From positions 1 through 43,571 of the forward strand of contig JASHOU010000088.1 of the NCBI GenBank assembly GCA_030038475.1: a stretch of 43,571 nucleotides of DNA, given 5' to 3'. A program made the position numbers and the translations under genes. Below are positions 7,696 to 16,818 of this stretch, one piece after another. This DNA comes from Terriglobales bacterium. GTDB lineage: Bacteria; Acidobacteriota; Terriglobia; Terriglobales; Acidobacteriaceae. Below the pieces are notes generated by a model that saw nothing but the letters and a program-made list of their open reading frames with translations, did not search any database and had not been told where the DNA came from. The first letter of the stretch is position 1; the number at the start of each line of letters is the position of its first letter.

Positions 7696-10191
7696 ATGAC
7701 CGCCCTGCTTCAGGACGTCCGCTATGCCGTGCGCATGCTGCGCAATAACCCCGAGTTCACGGCCGTTGCCGTGCTCACGCTGGCGCTCGGAATCGGCGCC
7801 AATACCGCCATCTTCCAGTTGCTCGATTCCATACGTCTGACCGCACTTCCGCTCAAGAATCCGGAGCAACTGGCCGAAGTGCGCATCATCCAGCCGCACG
7901 GACGGACAGGAGACTTCTCGACGTTGCACCCCAACCTAACCAACCCGCAGTGGGAGCAGATTCGCATCCAGCAGCAGGGATTTTCGGGCATGTTTGCCTG
8001 GGCGCAGGGCCGTTTCAACATCGCGCCCAACGGCGAGGCGCACAACGTGGATGGCCTTTATGTAAGCGGAGACTTCTTCCGCGTGCTCGGCGTGCAGCCG
8101 GTATTAGGGCGGGTGTTCACCACGGAAGACGATCAACGCGGTTGCGGTTCGCCGGGTGTCGTCCTCAGCAACGCCTTCTGGCAACGGGAATACGGCGGCG
8201 ATGCATCAGCCATCGGACGCAAGATGACCATCGAGCATCATCCGTTCGAAATCGTCGGCGTCACTCCTGCCAGCTTTTACGGCCTGGAAGTCGGCAGGCA
8301 ATTTGACGTCGCGGTTCCGCTTTGCGCGGACCCGTTGATCCGGGGCGAGTACGCGCGCCTGGACGTTCCCCATGAGTGGTTTCTTAGCGTGATGGGCCGC
8401 CTGAAGCCGGGCTGGTCCATCGAGCGGGCTTCGGCTCAGTTGGCCGCGGTGTCTCCGCAAATATTCGAAGCAACCGTCATCACGAAGTTTGGCGCGGAGG
8501 AAGAGAAACATTATCTCACTTATCATCTCGGCGTGCTCCCGGCGGGCACCGGCGTCTCCGATGTACGCAAAGACTATGAGACGCCACTGGACTTGCTGCT
8601 GGCCATCGCTGGGTTTGTGCTGTTGATCGCCTGCACCAACCTCGCCAGCCTGATGCTGGCACGAGCCAGCTCGCGCGAACGGGAAATCGCCATTCGCCTG
8701 GCGCTTGGAGCTTCACGCGGACGCCTGATCCGGCAACTGATGGCTGAAAGCTTTCTGGTCGCGGCGACCGGCTCGGCAATTGGCCTTGTGCTCTCCAATT
8801 TCGTTGGCAAGTTTCTGGTGTCGCTTATCAGTACGACGCAGAACCACGTGTTCGTCGATCTTGTGCCCGATTGGCGAGTGCTCGGCTTCACGTTAGCTCT
8901 CGCCATCTTGACCTGCTTCCTCTTTGGGCTCGCTCCCGCGCTGCGCGCCACTCGCAGCGGCTCGGCCGAAGCGCTGAAGGCCGGAGGACGCGGCAACACG
9001 GCTGGCCGCGAACGCTTCGGCTTGCGGCGCGCGCTGGTGACAATTCAGGTTGCGCTTTCTCTCGTGCTTCTGGTGGGCGCGCTCTTGTTTTCCCGCAGCC
9101 TGGGAAGGCTGCTCAGTGTCGATACCGGCTTTCGCGCCAACGGCATTCTGCTCACGGATTTGGACCTGACACAGCTAAAGCTCGCCCCCGACCGCCGTCA
9201 ACCGTTCAAGCGCGATCTGCTCGAACAGGTGCGCGCGATTCCTGGCGTGGAATCTGCGGCGGATACGGGAATTGTTCCGCTGAGCGGAAGCGCGGACAAC
9301 AACGATATTTGGATGGATGGTCAGGATCCCCGGCAAAAGAAAGAAGTGGATGGGAGCTGGACCAGTCCGGGTTATTTCAAAACGCTGGAGACTCCACTGT
9401 TGGCCGGCCGAGATTTCAACGACCGCGACACGGCGACTTCTCCCAAAGTGGCCGTCGTCAATCAAGCCTTTGCGCGCGCCCTGACCAATCAGGCCAATCC
9501 TGTCGGCATGAGCTTCCACTGGCCCGCCGGACCGAATCGTCCCGAGCAGATCATTCAAATCGTGGGATTGGTGAGGGACACCAAGCATCATGATCTGCGT
9601 GACGAAAACCTGCCCATCGCATACATGCCAGTTGAGCAGGTCGACAATCCCGATGAATTCGACACTCTTCTGATTCGCTCTCGCGCGCCGGTGGGAGACA
9701 CCATCTCCGCTGTGAAGCGCCGTCTGGCCGAGGCCAATCCAGAAATCATCCTCACATTTCACGTTTTTGAATCCGACATCCGCGACACGCTCGTGCGCGA
9801 GCGCCTGATGGCCACGCTCTCCGGCTTCTTCGGTTTTCTTGCAGCCGTGCTGGCGGTAATTGGCTTATATGGCGTGATGTCTTACATGGTGCAGCGGCGA
9901 ACCAATGAAATCGGCATCCGCATGGCCCTCGGCGCCGGACGCCTGAGCATCCTGGGTATGATCCTGCGCGACGCTCTCTTGCTCCTGGCTGTCGGAATTG
10001 TCGTTGGACTTGGGCTGTCGCTCGCGCTGGGGAAGACAGCCAGCTCTTTGTTGTTCGGGGTGAAGCCTGCCGATCCAGTCACGCTCGGGCTGGCGGCGGC
10101 TCTGTTGGCGGCCGTGGCCGTAGCGGCCAGTTACGTTCCCGCGCGCCGCGCCTCGAAAGTCGATCCCATGGTGGCGTTACGCTACGAATAA
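7696..10191 (+). CDS. ADOP-family FtsX/MacB-like orphan permease
   Basis: The 831-residue protein begins MTALLQDVRYAVRMLRNN, the typical opening of acidobacterial duplicated orphan permeases. It has an N-terminal helix (about 22-45), a MacB-type periplasmic core domain, three helices (about 300-420) with the FtsX motif ASSREREIAIRLALGASRGR, a second periplasmic domain (about 450-690), and a final three-helix FtsX block with RRTNEIGIRMALGAGR. Two FtsX halves in one chain and no neighbouring ATPase gene are characteristic of the family; its substrate is unknown. ATG 7696 is chosen over TTG 7624 because homology starts there. It is flanked on both sides by decayed genes but is itself intact. Confidence 0.9.
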   Translation: MTALLQDVRYAVRMLRNNPEFTAVAVLTLALGIGANTAIFQLLDSIRLTALPLKNPEQLAEVRIIQPHGRTGDFSTLHPNLTNPQWEQIRIQQQGFSGMFAWAQGRFNIAPNGEAHNVDGLYVSGDFFRVLGVQPVLGRVFTTEDDQRGCGSPGVVLSNAFWQREYGGDASAIGRKMTIEHHPFEIVGVTPASFYGLEVGRQFDVAVPLCADPLIRGEYARLDVPHEWFLSVMGRLKPGWSIERASAQLAAVSPQIFEATVITKFGAEEEKHYLTYHLGVLPAGTGVSDVRKDYETPLDLLLAIAGFVLLIACTNLASLMLARASSREREIAIRLALGASRGRLIRQLMAESFLVAATGSAIGLVLSNFVGKFLVSLISTTQNHVFVDLVPDWRVLGFTLALAILTCFLFGLAPALRATRSGSAEALKAGGRGNTAGRERFGLRRALVTIQVALSLVLLVGALLFSRSLGRLLSVDTGFRANGILLTDLDLTQLKLAPDRRQPFKRDLLEQVRAIPGVESAADTGIVPLSGSADNNDIWMDGQDPRQKKEVDGSWTSPGYFKTLETPLLAGRDFNDRDTATSPKVAVVNQAFARALTNQANPVGMSFHWPAGPNRPEQIIQIVGLVRDTKHHDLRDENLPIAYMPVEQVDNPDEFDTLLIRSRAPVGDTISAVKRRLAEANPEIILTFHVFESDIRDTLVRERLMATLSGFFGFLAAVLAVIGLYGVMSYMVQRRTNEIGIRMALGAGRLSILGMILRDALLLLAVGIVVGLGLSLALGKTASSLLFGVKPADPVTLGLAAALLAAVAVAASYVPARRASKVDPMVALRYE

Positions 10192-10247
10192 CCTTCGGCG
10201 GGTGACCTATACCTCCGATTGCCTGTCATCCTGGAGGTGGCAAGTCT

Positions 10248-11911
10248 CTATTGCCGCCGGATCTCGCGCTCGCGCAGCCAGGCGTAGATCACCGGGGTCA
10301 CGATCAACACATGCAACAGCGAAGACACCATTCCGCCAAGAACCGGAGTGGCCAGCGGTTTCATCACCTCTGCTCCCGTTCGCATCGACCACATCAGGGG
10401 CAGCAAACCGGCGATCACCGTGGAAATCGTCATCACCTTTGGACGCAATCGCAGCAGTGCTCCTTCCATCACAGCTTCGTGCAATCCCTCAACCGTAAGT
10501 GTGCCCATCGCTTGCTTCTTTCGGGCCACAGCTTCTTCCAGATAGATCACCATGACTACGCCGGTCTGAACCGCTGTGCCGAACAATGCGATGAAACCGA
10601 CCCATACCGCAACTGAGAAGTTGTACCCGAGGATCTTCAACAGAAAAATGCCGCCCGTCAGGGCGAAGGGCACGGCGAGCATCACGTGCAGAGCCTCTTT
10701 GAGCGAATCGTAAATTTTGTAAAGCAGGACCGACATGATCGCGAAGACTGCAGGGATGACCAGCATCAGCCGACGGCGTGCGCTAAGCTGGTTCCCGTAT
10801 TGTCCGCGCCATTCGACGTAATAGCCGGGAGGCAGCTTTACCTGCTGAGCAACCGCCCGTTGGGCCTCCGCCACGAAGGAGCCCACGTCGCGACCTCTGA
10901 CGTTCATCAACACCGAGCCACGCAGCAGGCCGTTTTCACTGCTGATCATCGATGGTCCCATGACGACCTCGATCGAAGCCAGTTGGGTGAGAGGGATCTG
11001 CGCGCCATTCGGGGCCGCGACCAATACGCCCCCGTAACGCTTCAGGAGTCTCGCGGAAGTCACGCGCGTAACGCACGCGAACCGGGAGTCGTTGCCGACC
11101 GTCAATCGCAGTCGTGAGATTCTTTCCTCCAATCGCAGTTTCAATCACGTCCTGCACGTCGCCCACACTGATTCCATAGCGTGCGGCTGCCGCGCGGTCG
11201 GTCTTGATTTCGAGGTAGGGTGTGCCGGTTATGCGCTCGGCGTAAAGGTCCACTGCACCGGGTATTCCGTGCACCGCGCTCTCGATCTCGCTGGAAAACC
11301 TCTCGATCGTGCTCAAATTTGACCCGAATATCTTGATACCGACTTGCGTGCGGATGCCGGTCGAGAGCATATCAATGCGATTGCGAATGGGCTGAGTCCA
11401 GATGTTGGTGACGCCAGGCATGCGCAACTTGGCATCCAGCCGTTGCAGGATATCCTCTTTTGCTGGTACCAGACGGCCACTGCTCGCGGGGCTTTAGGCT
11501 GATGATGGTCTCAGTCACGTTGATTGGAGCAGGATCGGTGGACGTATCGGCGCGCCCGATCTTGCCGACGACATTCTCCACTGCTGGATCTTCTGCGATG
11601 ATCCTGTCTTACGCGCGTAGAATCTCCGTGGCCTTCGTCAGTGAGATGGCGGGGATCCGTGATTGCATGAACATCGCTGTCTCTTCGTCCAGCGGAGGCA
11701 TGAACTCGGAGCCAATCGTGGTAGCGAGCGCCATCGCGAAGAGGAACAGCGCGGCGGCGATCGCCATGGTGGCAATACGATGCCTGAGCGCCCAAGCCAG
11801 TACAGGTTTGTAGAGTCGTTGCAGGAAACGCATCACGGGATTCGCCTCTTCCCGATGCAGCTTTCCGCGAATCGTTCTTCTCCAAAAAATCCAAGTCAGG
11901 ACGAGAGACAT
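10248..11911 (-). pseudogene. Decayed heavy-metal RND efflux pump, C-terminal half (CusA/CzcA type)
   Basis: Translated pieces in different frames line up in order with the second half of a CusA/CzcA pump. 11911-11609 encodes the linker and helix before EFMPPLDE. A TAA near 11596 follows LRA, then the same frame continues with [12 protein letters not shown] shift at an A4 tract (11458-11461) leads to [20 protein letters not shown] shift at a G5 tract (11029-11033) leads to the last 280 residues with the final transmembrane block ([22 protein letters not shown]). The first half of the pump, about 470 residues, is missing and the fragment abuts another broken gene. One-base corrections restore the frame, so the two shifts could be sequencing errors, but the nonsense codon and the deletion make decay more likely. 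Confidence 0.88.
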
Positions 11912-11977
11912 CGGCAGGCCTTGGCACGGAAAGCCGTGCGTAGGCGCACCAATGCCAGGAGTTGTGAAACGAAGGTT

Positions 11978-12352
11978 CTAGATTCTCAGGACAGAAGACG
12001 ACAGGGGCGGGCCTTCACGAGGAGGTGATTCGGCGAAGGCGAGAGATGTGGGTTGAGGCTTTACCGCGTACGGAGCAACGTCTGCCACTGACGGGCTGAC
12101 AGCCAGAACGCGCTCTTGTAATTTGTTGCTCCGCGCCTCGACTGTCGTGATTTCCGGACTGGAGGACATTTAGCAGCAAGTGCGGTCGGCAGTGACCATC
12201 GAGTGCCCGCAATGCATCGGCATGTGGCGGGAGCACTCTCGCTTCGCTGGGGCGACGGCAAAACATGTAAGGAGGCAAGCCAAGGCCGGCGTTACCGCCC
12301 AGAGCAGGACGGCGCCAATTGCAACGGCCACGCGGCTTCGACTCACAAACAC
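11978..12352 (-). pseudogene. Small Cys/His-rich exported protein of metal-efflux loci, split by a stop codon
   Basis: Two adjacent pieces in the same frame form one small protein: a signal peptide plus Cys/His/Met-rich segment (12352-12173, with SRHMPMHCGHSM and TCC), a stop codon at 12172-12170, then a tail ending SPPREGPPLSSSVLRI (12169-11978). Small proteins with this plan, CC pair in the middle and SPP...LRI at the end, are familiar to me from acidobacterial metal-efflux operons; their function is not known, and metal binding is suggested only by composition. Replacing the stop with a lysine or glutamine codon would give a whole protein of about 124 residues. The tail piece lies 66 bases before the broken RND pump, so both decayed together. 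Confidence 0.6.
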
Positions 12353-12711
12353 CAGTTTTGACTCCTGGGCGGTGGCGAATTGCGCAGTGCTCTGGTTTGC
12401 ATCACGCGAACTTCACCATCTAACTTACAGTACCGGCTTGCGAGAATGTGATGCTATGACTCTCGTCACAACCGGGGGTAGTCTTAGTCGCCCTGGACGC
12501 TTGCCCTAACGGCAGAGGTCGACTCGATTTTGCTCACCCTTGGACCGTTAAGCATTGGCATTCGTCGTGAGTTCGCCTGCCATCCTTGACCTTCGCCGGC
12601 ATGACCCCTGCCGCCTCAGTTTCCCGCTATCTCCAGTGACGGGAATTTGCGGTGATCGATACCGCAGCCCGCCAATCGGCTCTTAATCGAGCTTAATTTC
12701 ACGGAGGAGTT
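12353..12711. other. Intergenic region upstream of the secreted protein gene
   Basis: About 360 bases without a supportable gene. The stretch lies between the start of the broken small exported protein (minus strand) and the secreted protein at 12712 (plus strand), so it should hold two divergent promoters. I see no strong promoter match, repeat or terminator. The GGAGGA just before 12712 is a clear ribosome-binding site. Confidence 0.5.
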
Positions 12712-13695
12712 ATGAAATCAATCATCAATCATCGCATTCTCTCCAGCGCCGCCCTGTTTCTGTTTACCGCCAGTGCAACCCTGAGCGCGCAAACGGACAA
12801 GAGCTACAGTCAACTTAAGGCAGAACATCCCGGCTGGATGCAGGTTCCCGGCAAACTTATCAGTCCCGATTGCGCTCACGAGGTCCCGAATGGCGCGAGC
12901 GTCGAGTTCGGCGACAACGGCGAACCGACCGGCGACGTGACCATGAACGGCCAGGTCATCGCCCACTACGAGCCCTGCGCTGAGGCTGGCATCGACACGC
13001 GTCACATAGGAAATAGCGGGAAAGAACCCGGCTACGGAAGCGGCTGGGTCGAAACCTCGCAGTGGGAGTTGTCACTCGGTTCGAGTGACAACATCGATTA
13101 CATGTTCGGCTATTGGAATGTTCCGTCGGCTCCCAAGGATAACGGCGCTTTGATTTATCTCTGGAACGGCATTGAGCCCACGGGCGAGAACTGGGTTCTG
13201 CAACCTGTGCTTCAATACGGGCCGGGAAGTGTGAATGGCGGCGGCAACTACTGGGGTATCAGCAGTTGGCTCGTAGGACCGGACAAATATTATTTCTATA
13301 GCCCGCTGGAGAAGGTCCATACCGGTGACCTGATTCAGGGCTATACCGAACAAACCGGCGTTTCCGGCAGCACCGATCATTACTTTGTGAGCGCGCAGGA
13401 CGAGACCACAGGCGCCTATTCCACCATCAGCATCCACATTTCTGGGGAACAGTGGGTTTGGGCATTCGCTGGCGTGCTTGAAGCGTACGGCGTGAGTTCC
13501 TGCTCGAATTATCCCGCGTCCGGTTCAACTCAGTTTTTTGACAATTACGTTGCACACGGATACCCCAATTATGATTTCGTCAATCCGACGCAGTTCTACG
13601 GCGCCTACTATGACTACTTCGGCAGCGGAGGCCCGCAATGCAGCTTTAACGTCGCGGTTTCCAATAGTGCGGACACATCAACCCTGTACTACTGA
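12712..13695 (+). CDS. Secreted protein, possible glutamic-peptidase-like (eqolisin-like) fold
   Basis: The 327-residue product starts behind CACGGAGGAG and has a signal peptide (about 1-26, ending LSA before QTD). The mature part is rich in Trp, Tyr, Gly and Asn, with only a few Cys (54, 89, 264, 310). The segment FGYWNVP, WNGIEP, LQPVLQYG, W..., GDLIQGY, followed by WVWAFAGVLEAYGVSSC, has the spacing of the W-G-I...Q and later Glu of family G1 (eqolisin) peptidases, giving Gln164 or Gln168 and Glu257 as candidate catalytic residues. That comparison is from memory of motifs and is tentative; a non-enzymatic concanavalin-like domain is equally possible. Export is clear. A strong terminator follows 130 bases later. 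Confidence 0.85.
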   Translation: MKSIINHRILSSAALFLFTASATLSAQTDKSYSQLKAEHPGWMQVPGKLISPDCAHEVPNGASVEFGDNGEPTGDVTMNGQVIAHYEPCAEAGIDTRHIGNSGKEPGYGSGWVETSQWELSLGSSDNIDYMFGYWNVPSAPKDNGALIYLWNGIEPTGENWVLQPVLQYGPGSVNGGGNYWGISSWLVGPDKYYFYSPLEKVHTGDLIQGYTEQTGVSGSTDHYFVSAQDETTGAYSTISIHISGEQWVWAFAGVLEAYGVSSCSNYPASGSTQFFDNYVAHGYPNYDFVNPTQFYGAYYDYFGSGGPQCSFNVAVSNSADTSTLYY

Positions 13696-13824
13696 ACCGC
13701 GAATCGCATCGTGATGCGTCGGCTAAGTTCCGCACTTAGGCCCCGACGAAACGATGAGCCAACATCCAGCGGGCGAACCTGCCCGGCATACCTGGTCCAG
13801 CAAATGAAAGTGCAGTAAATGAAG

Positions 13825-13851
13825 GGGGAGCGTAACCGCTCCCCTTTTTTT
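13825..13851 (+). terminator. Rho-independent terminator after the secreted protein gene
   Basis: Eight perfect base pairs GGGGAGCG / CGCTCCCC (13825-13832 and 13837-13844) close a TAAC tetraloop and are followed at once by seven T (13845-13851). It terminates transcripts coming from 12712-13695 and rules out the ATG at 13819 as the start of the next gene. Confidence 0.92.
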
Positions 13852-13887
13852 ACAATTAATGATCGAGAGCAGAAGCGCGTTGCGACG

Positions 13888-14313
13888 ATGCGAACTGAGA
13901 TGAGAACGACGACGAGAAGGGAATTGTTTCGACTCAGCGGCGCTGTCGAGCGCGATCCCGCCATCGATGCTTGGATGAAACGACATGCCGGCGCCTTAGG
14001 AGCCATCGCGCAGCAGTGGTTTGAGGTGATGCGAAAATGCGGAGACGAAGTCCGGGAGCTTATGCATGATGGCTGTCCGGTCGCCTGTTTGGGGGACATG
14101 CCCTTCGGCTACGTCAATGTATTCGCTTCGCACGTAAACGTGGGGTTCTTTCAGGGCGCAGCGCTGCCCGATCCCGAGCGCTTGCTCGAAGGCAGCGGCA
14201 AGTTCATGCGTCATGTGAAGCTGAGACCGGGAACGGCCACGAACGCTGCGGCGCTAAGCAGGCTCATCGCTGCGGCGTACGACGATATCAAGGCGCGCGT
14301 CGAACACGGCTAG
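13888..14313 (+). CDS. DUF1801 (YdhG-like) protein
   Basis: The 141-residue soluble protein carries the DUF1801 pattern: an N-terminal helix, a glycine-proline turn (DGCPVACLGDMPFGYVNVF), then HVNVGFFQGAALPDPERLLEG and GKFMRHVKLRPG. The family is a small alpha/beta domain of unknown biochemical role. The start at ATG 13888 is chosen because the earlier in-frame ATG at 13819 lies inside the terminator. A further in-frame ATG at 13900 is an alternative. It is a single gene, convergent with the next one. Confidence 0.85.
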   Translation: MRTEMRTTTRRELFRLSGAVERDPAIDAWMKRHAGALGAIAQQWFEVMRKCGDEVRELMHDGCPVACLGDMPFGYVNVFASHVNVGFFQGAALPDPERLLEGSGKFMRHVKLRPGTATNAAALSRLIAAAYDDIKARVEHG

Positions 14314-14360
14314 CTCAGAGAAAACGCCGTTGGAGGCCCACGCGGATGTGAACCGCCAGA

Positions 14361-15086
14361 CTAGTAATGATACTCGCCGAGGAGATCGGCGAGTATCCAT
14401 GCCGTTCCGGCAATGGCGAAGGTCTCGGCGGTTTCGCTCCAATTCCCGCGGCTGTGGGGATTCGAAAAAAGCCGCGGCACCCACACGAGCAGCCCAAAAG
14501 TCACGAGCATCATGGTCAGAAGCCGAGTCGCGAGAAGCGCCATGCGATTGGCAAGAAGAGCGATTGCAGCGAGCGCGAAGAAAACAGTCGTCGTAACCGC
14601 CCAAAACATCTGGCTTGGCGGAATCCACTTCGGAACAAGACTGGCGGTATAGCTGAGGTAAAACGCCTGCTCGAGGCCGAAGGAAGCTGCGCAGATACCT
14701 AAAAGAATGCGCCCGCCTCGATCACGAGTTTCATAGGACAATGCCGATGACAACCCCGCATAAACGATCGCCGGTCCGGTCACCAGAGACAACTCCTCGA
14801 AAAAGTCGCCCCAGCTAATGTAGACGAGTGGTTTGGCGATGATTCCAGGCACGCACAGCAAGGCGAACAGCACATAAACCGCGGTCAGAACCAGTGCGCC
14901 CGTCTTCGCGCTCCGGCGGAACTTGATCGCGGCGCCGCCGAAGATTTGCGCAGCCCCGTAGGCAATATAGCGCAGTTGGTGCCAGTCCTTGTAGTCGCGC
15001 CCGATTAGCGTGATGAAGCCCAGAGCTAGAGCTGCCGCTCCAAACACGTGACGGCCGACGTTCGATCGAGTGGTTGATGCGGTCAT
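14361..15086 (-). CDS. Integral membrane protein of unknown function
   Basis: The 241-residue protein has about seven hydrophobic segments, for example VFGAAALALGFITLIG, ALVLTAVYVLFALLCVPGI, FFALAAIALLANRMALLA and LLTMMLVTFGLLVWVPRLF, ending in LLGEYHY. I recognise no enzymatic motif. The helix pattern recalls DoxX-like or other small acidobacterial membrane families, but I cannot assign it. It is transcribed away from mtgA; the start at 15086 has no strong Shine-Dalgarno site. Confidence 0.75.
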   Translation of the reverse strand: MTASTTRSNVGRHVFGAAALALGFITLIGRDYKDWHQLRYIAYGAAQIFGGAAIKFRRSAKTGALVLTAVYVLFALLCVPGIIAKPLVYISWGDFFEELSLVTGPAIVYAGLSSALSYETRDRGGRILLGICAASFGLEQAFYLSYTASLVPKWIPPSQMFWAVTTTVFFALAAIALLANRMALLATRLLTMMLVTFGLLVWVPRLFSNPHSRGNWSETAETFAIAGTAWILADLLGEYHY

Positions 15087-15193
15087 TGATACGGTAATTC
15101 GTTTTCAGTATGCCACTATACGCTTTCATTTAATCCAATTCGCGCGCAAGATCATCCCTCAGCGGCAACTCAGCCCAAGCTTTATCCTGAAGT

Positions 15194-15901
15194 GTGACTG
15201 CGATTCCAGACACACACCCTAAGACTCTCCTTCGCAAGAATTTTCTCCGACTTCTTGTTCGATGGCTTGTCTTCGGCGTGCTGCTTGTTTGGTCGTTTGC
15301 CGCGCTGACCCTTCTGGCCTTTCGCTGGATCGACCCGCCCACAACTGCGGTGCACATCCAGCGCCACTTGCAAGCCTGGGCTCACCACAAACCGTATCGC
15401 GAACGCTACAAATTCGTTCCGCTCAATCAAATCTCGCCCGATCTCCAGCACGCTGTCGTGGCCGCGGAAGACGCGCGCTTCTACCAACACCATGGATTCG
15501 ATTGGCACCAGATCCAGATCGCTGCCGAAGACGATTTGCAGGGCGGCCGCACTCGCGGAGCTTCCACGATCACACAGCAACTCGTAAAAAACCTATTCTT
15601 CGGAACGGGCCGTTCTATCCTCCGCAAAGGTGCAGAGGTCACGCTGGTACCGGTGGCCGAATTCGTCCTCGGCAAGCGGCGCATTCTCGAGATTTACCTC
15701 AATGTGGTTGAATGGGGACCTGGTATTTATGGTGCGGAGTCGGCGTGTCGTTACTACGCCGGAATCGCGGCCCGCAACATCGGCCGCGAGGAGGCGGCGC
15801 GTCTTGCCGCGATCCTGCCCGCTCCTCTGAAGCGGCGGCCCGAGCGCATGAATCGCTACAGCGCTCTCATTCTTGAGCGGATGAGCCAAATGGGTTGGTG
15901 A
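15194..15901 (+). CDS. mtgA: Monofunctional biosynthetic peptidoglycan glycosyltransferase
   Basis: The 235-residue protein polymerises lipid II into glycan strands at the outer face of the inner membrane. It has one N-terminal transmembrane anchor (about 19-42) and a GT51 domain with the family boxes in order: AAEDARFYQHHGFDW containing the catalytic Glu, GASTITQQLVKNLFF, KRRILEIYLNVVEWG and GAESACRYYAG. Length fits MtgA (about 230-240) and no transpeptidase domain follows. The start is a GTG with a weak upstream site. It stands alone, convergent with the formate dehydrogenase operon. Confidence 0.95.
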   Translation: MTAIPDTHPKTLLRKNFLRLLVRWLVFGVLLVWSFAALTLLAFRWIDPPTTAVHIQRHLQAWAHHKPYRERYKFVPLNQISPDLQHAVVAAEDARFYQHHGFDWHQIQIAAEDDLQGGRTRGASTITQQLVKNLFFGTGRSILRKGAEVTLVPVAEFVLGKRRILEIYLNVVEWGPGIYGAESACRYYAGIAARNIGREEAARLAAILPAPLKRRPERMNRYSALILERMSQMGW

Positions 15902-15969
15902 TCGTGGCAGGCATTCGCTAATGCGGCGGAGAACCCACTGTCCGAAGACTTGCTGTCCGATGAGCAAGA

Positions 15970-16818
15970 TCACGTTCCCAGCAGGTTGATTTGCAGTTTC
16001 TCGTACCCATGCTCGCGCGCCCACAGGTCTAAGGGCATCGTGGCCAGTTCATCAACAACGGCAACTGCCAGACCCATTTTCGTCAAATCGATACTCTTCA
16101 GATAGGTATGGCATGTATCGCAGACGTCTACGCGGACGTGGGCGATCTCCGGCGTCAAATAGTATGCCATCTGCGGCTCTCGTTCTTCTCCGCACGCCGG
16201 ACAATAGATCCTTCGAAAAGCCCATTCATGCGCGCACAGCATACAAACCAGCGATTTCTTGGCGCCGTCTCCTTCGCTGCGCAACACAGCGACGATCGGC
16301 TTGCTCCCGCAAAGCGGGCACGTCGATGGAGTTCCATTCACCGTAGCGGTTTCGCGAGAGTTGGCGAGATGTTCCGCGTAGGGTTGAAGAAAAATCCACG
16401 CCAGCAGCCGATTTAAGTTGTGCGAACCGTCGGTCGGAATGGTTTCAAACTCCTCGCCGATGGCGGCCAATTCAGGATCTCTGTACCAGAAGTCTTCAAT
16501 CGCGTGCTGCCACGCCGCCGGCCCTTTCTCTGCCAACTCAGCCGCAGCCTGTGCCAGCGGCTCCGGTGCAACCTCCTGGATCAACGACAGGAACCGCGGG
16601 AAATTTGGCAGCAGAAGGAAAAGATCCAATTCATCTCGCAGGGGGCGGTCGGCGGAAATCTTCGGCGCATGGGCAAGAGCTTTCTGGATTTCCTCGTGAA
16701 AGCTTTTCTGAAACGTTGCCAGGCGCGCATAGAAGCGCAGTCCTTCCGCTGCGAATGGGTAGACGGAAGTGAGTTCGTTGGCGCGACGGATACGCGCGTC
16801 CCAGCTGCCCCGGTTCAT
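15970..16818 (-). CDS. fdhE: Formate dehydrogenase accessory protein FdhE
   Basis: The 282-residue cytoplasmic protein begins at ATG 16818, which overlaps the stop of fdnI as ATGA; a longer frame running upstream to 17106 is a shadow inside fdnI. The C-terminal half contains four CxxC pairs of the FdhE rubredoxin-like iron site: CPLCGSKP, CMLCAHEW, CPACGEE and CDTCHTYLK. FdhE binds the Tat-dependent catalytic subunit of formate dehydrogenases N and O and is needed for their activity. Its position at the end of the fdnGHI operon with coupled translation supports this role. Confidence 0.95.
   Translation of the reverse strand: MNRGSWDARIRRANELTSVYPFAAEGLRFYARLATFQKSFHEEIQKALAHAPKISADRPLRDELDLFLLLPNFPRFLSLIQEVAPEPLAQAAAELAEKGPAAWQHAIEDFWYRDPELAAIGEEFETIPTDGSHNLNRLLAWIFLQPYAEHLANSRETATVNGTPSTCPLCGSKPIVAVLRSEGDGAKKSLVCMLCAHEWAFRRIYCPACGEEREPQMAYYLTPEIAHVRVDVCDTCHTYLKSIDLTKMGLAVAVVDELATMPLDLWAREHGYEKLQINLLGT

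Noticed and set aside
13819-13887. Earlier ATG for the DUF1801 gene
   Set aside because: It lies in the stem of a strong terminator and adds unconserved residues.
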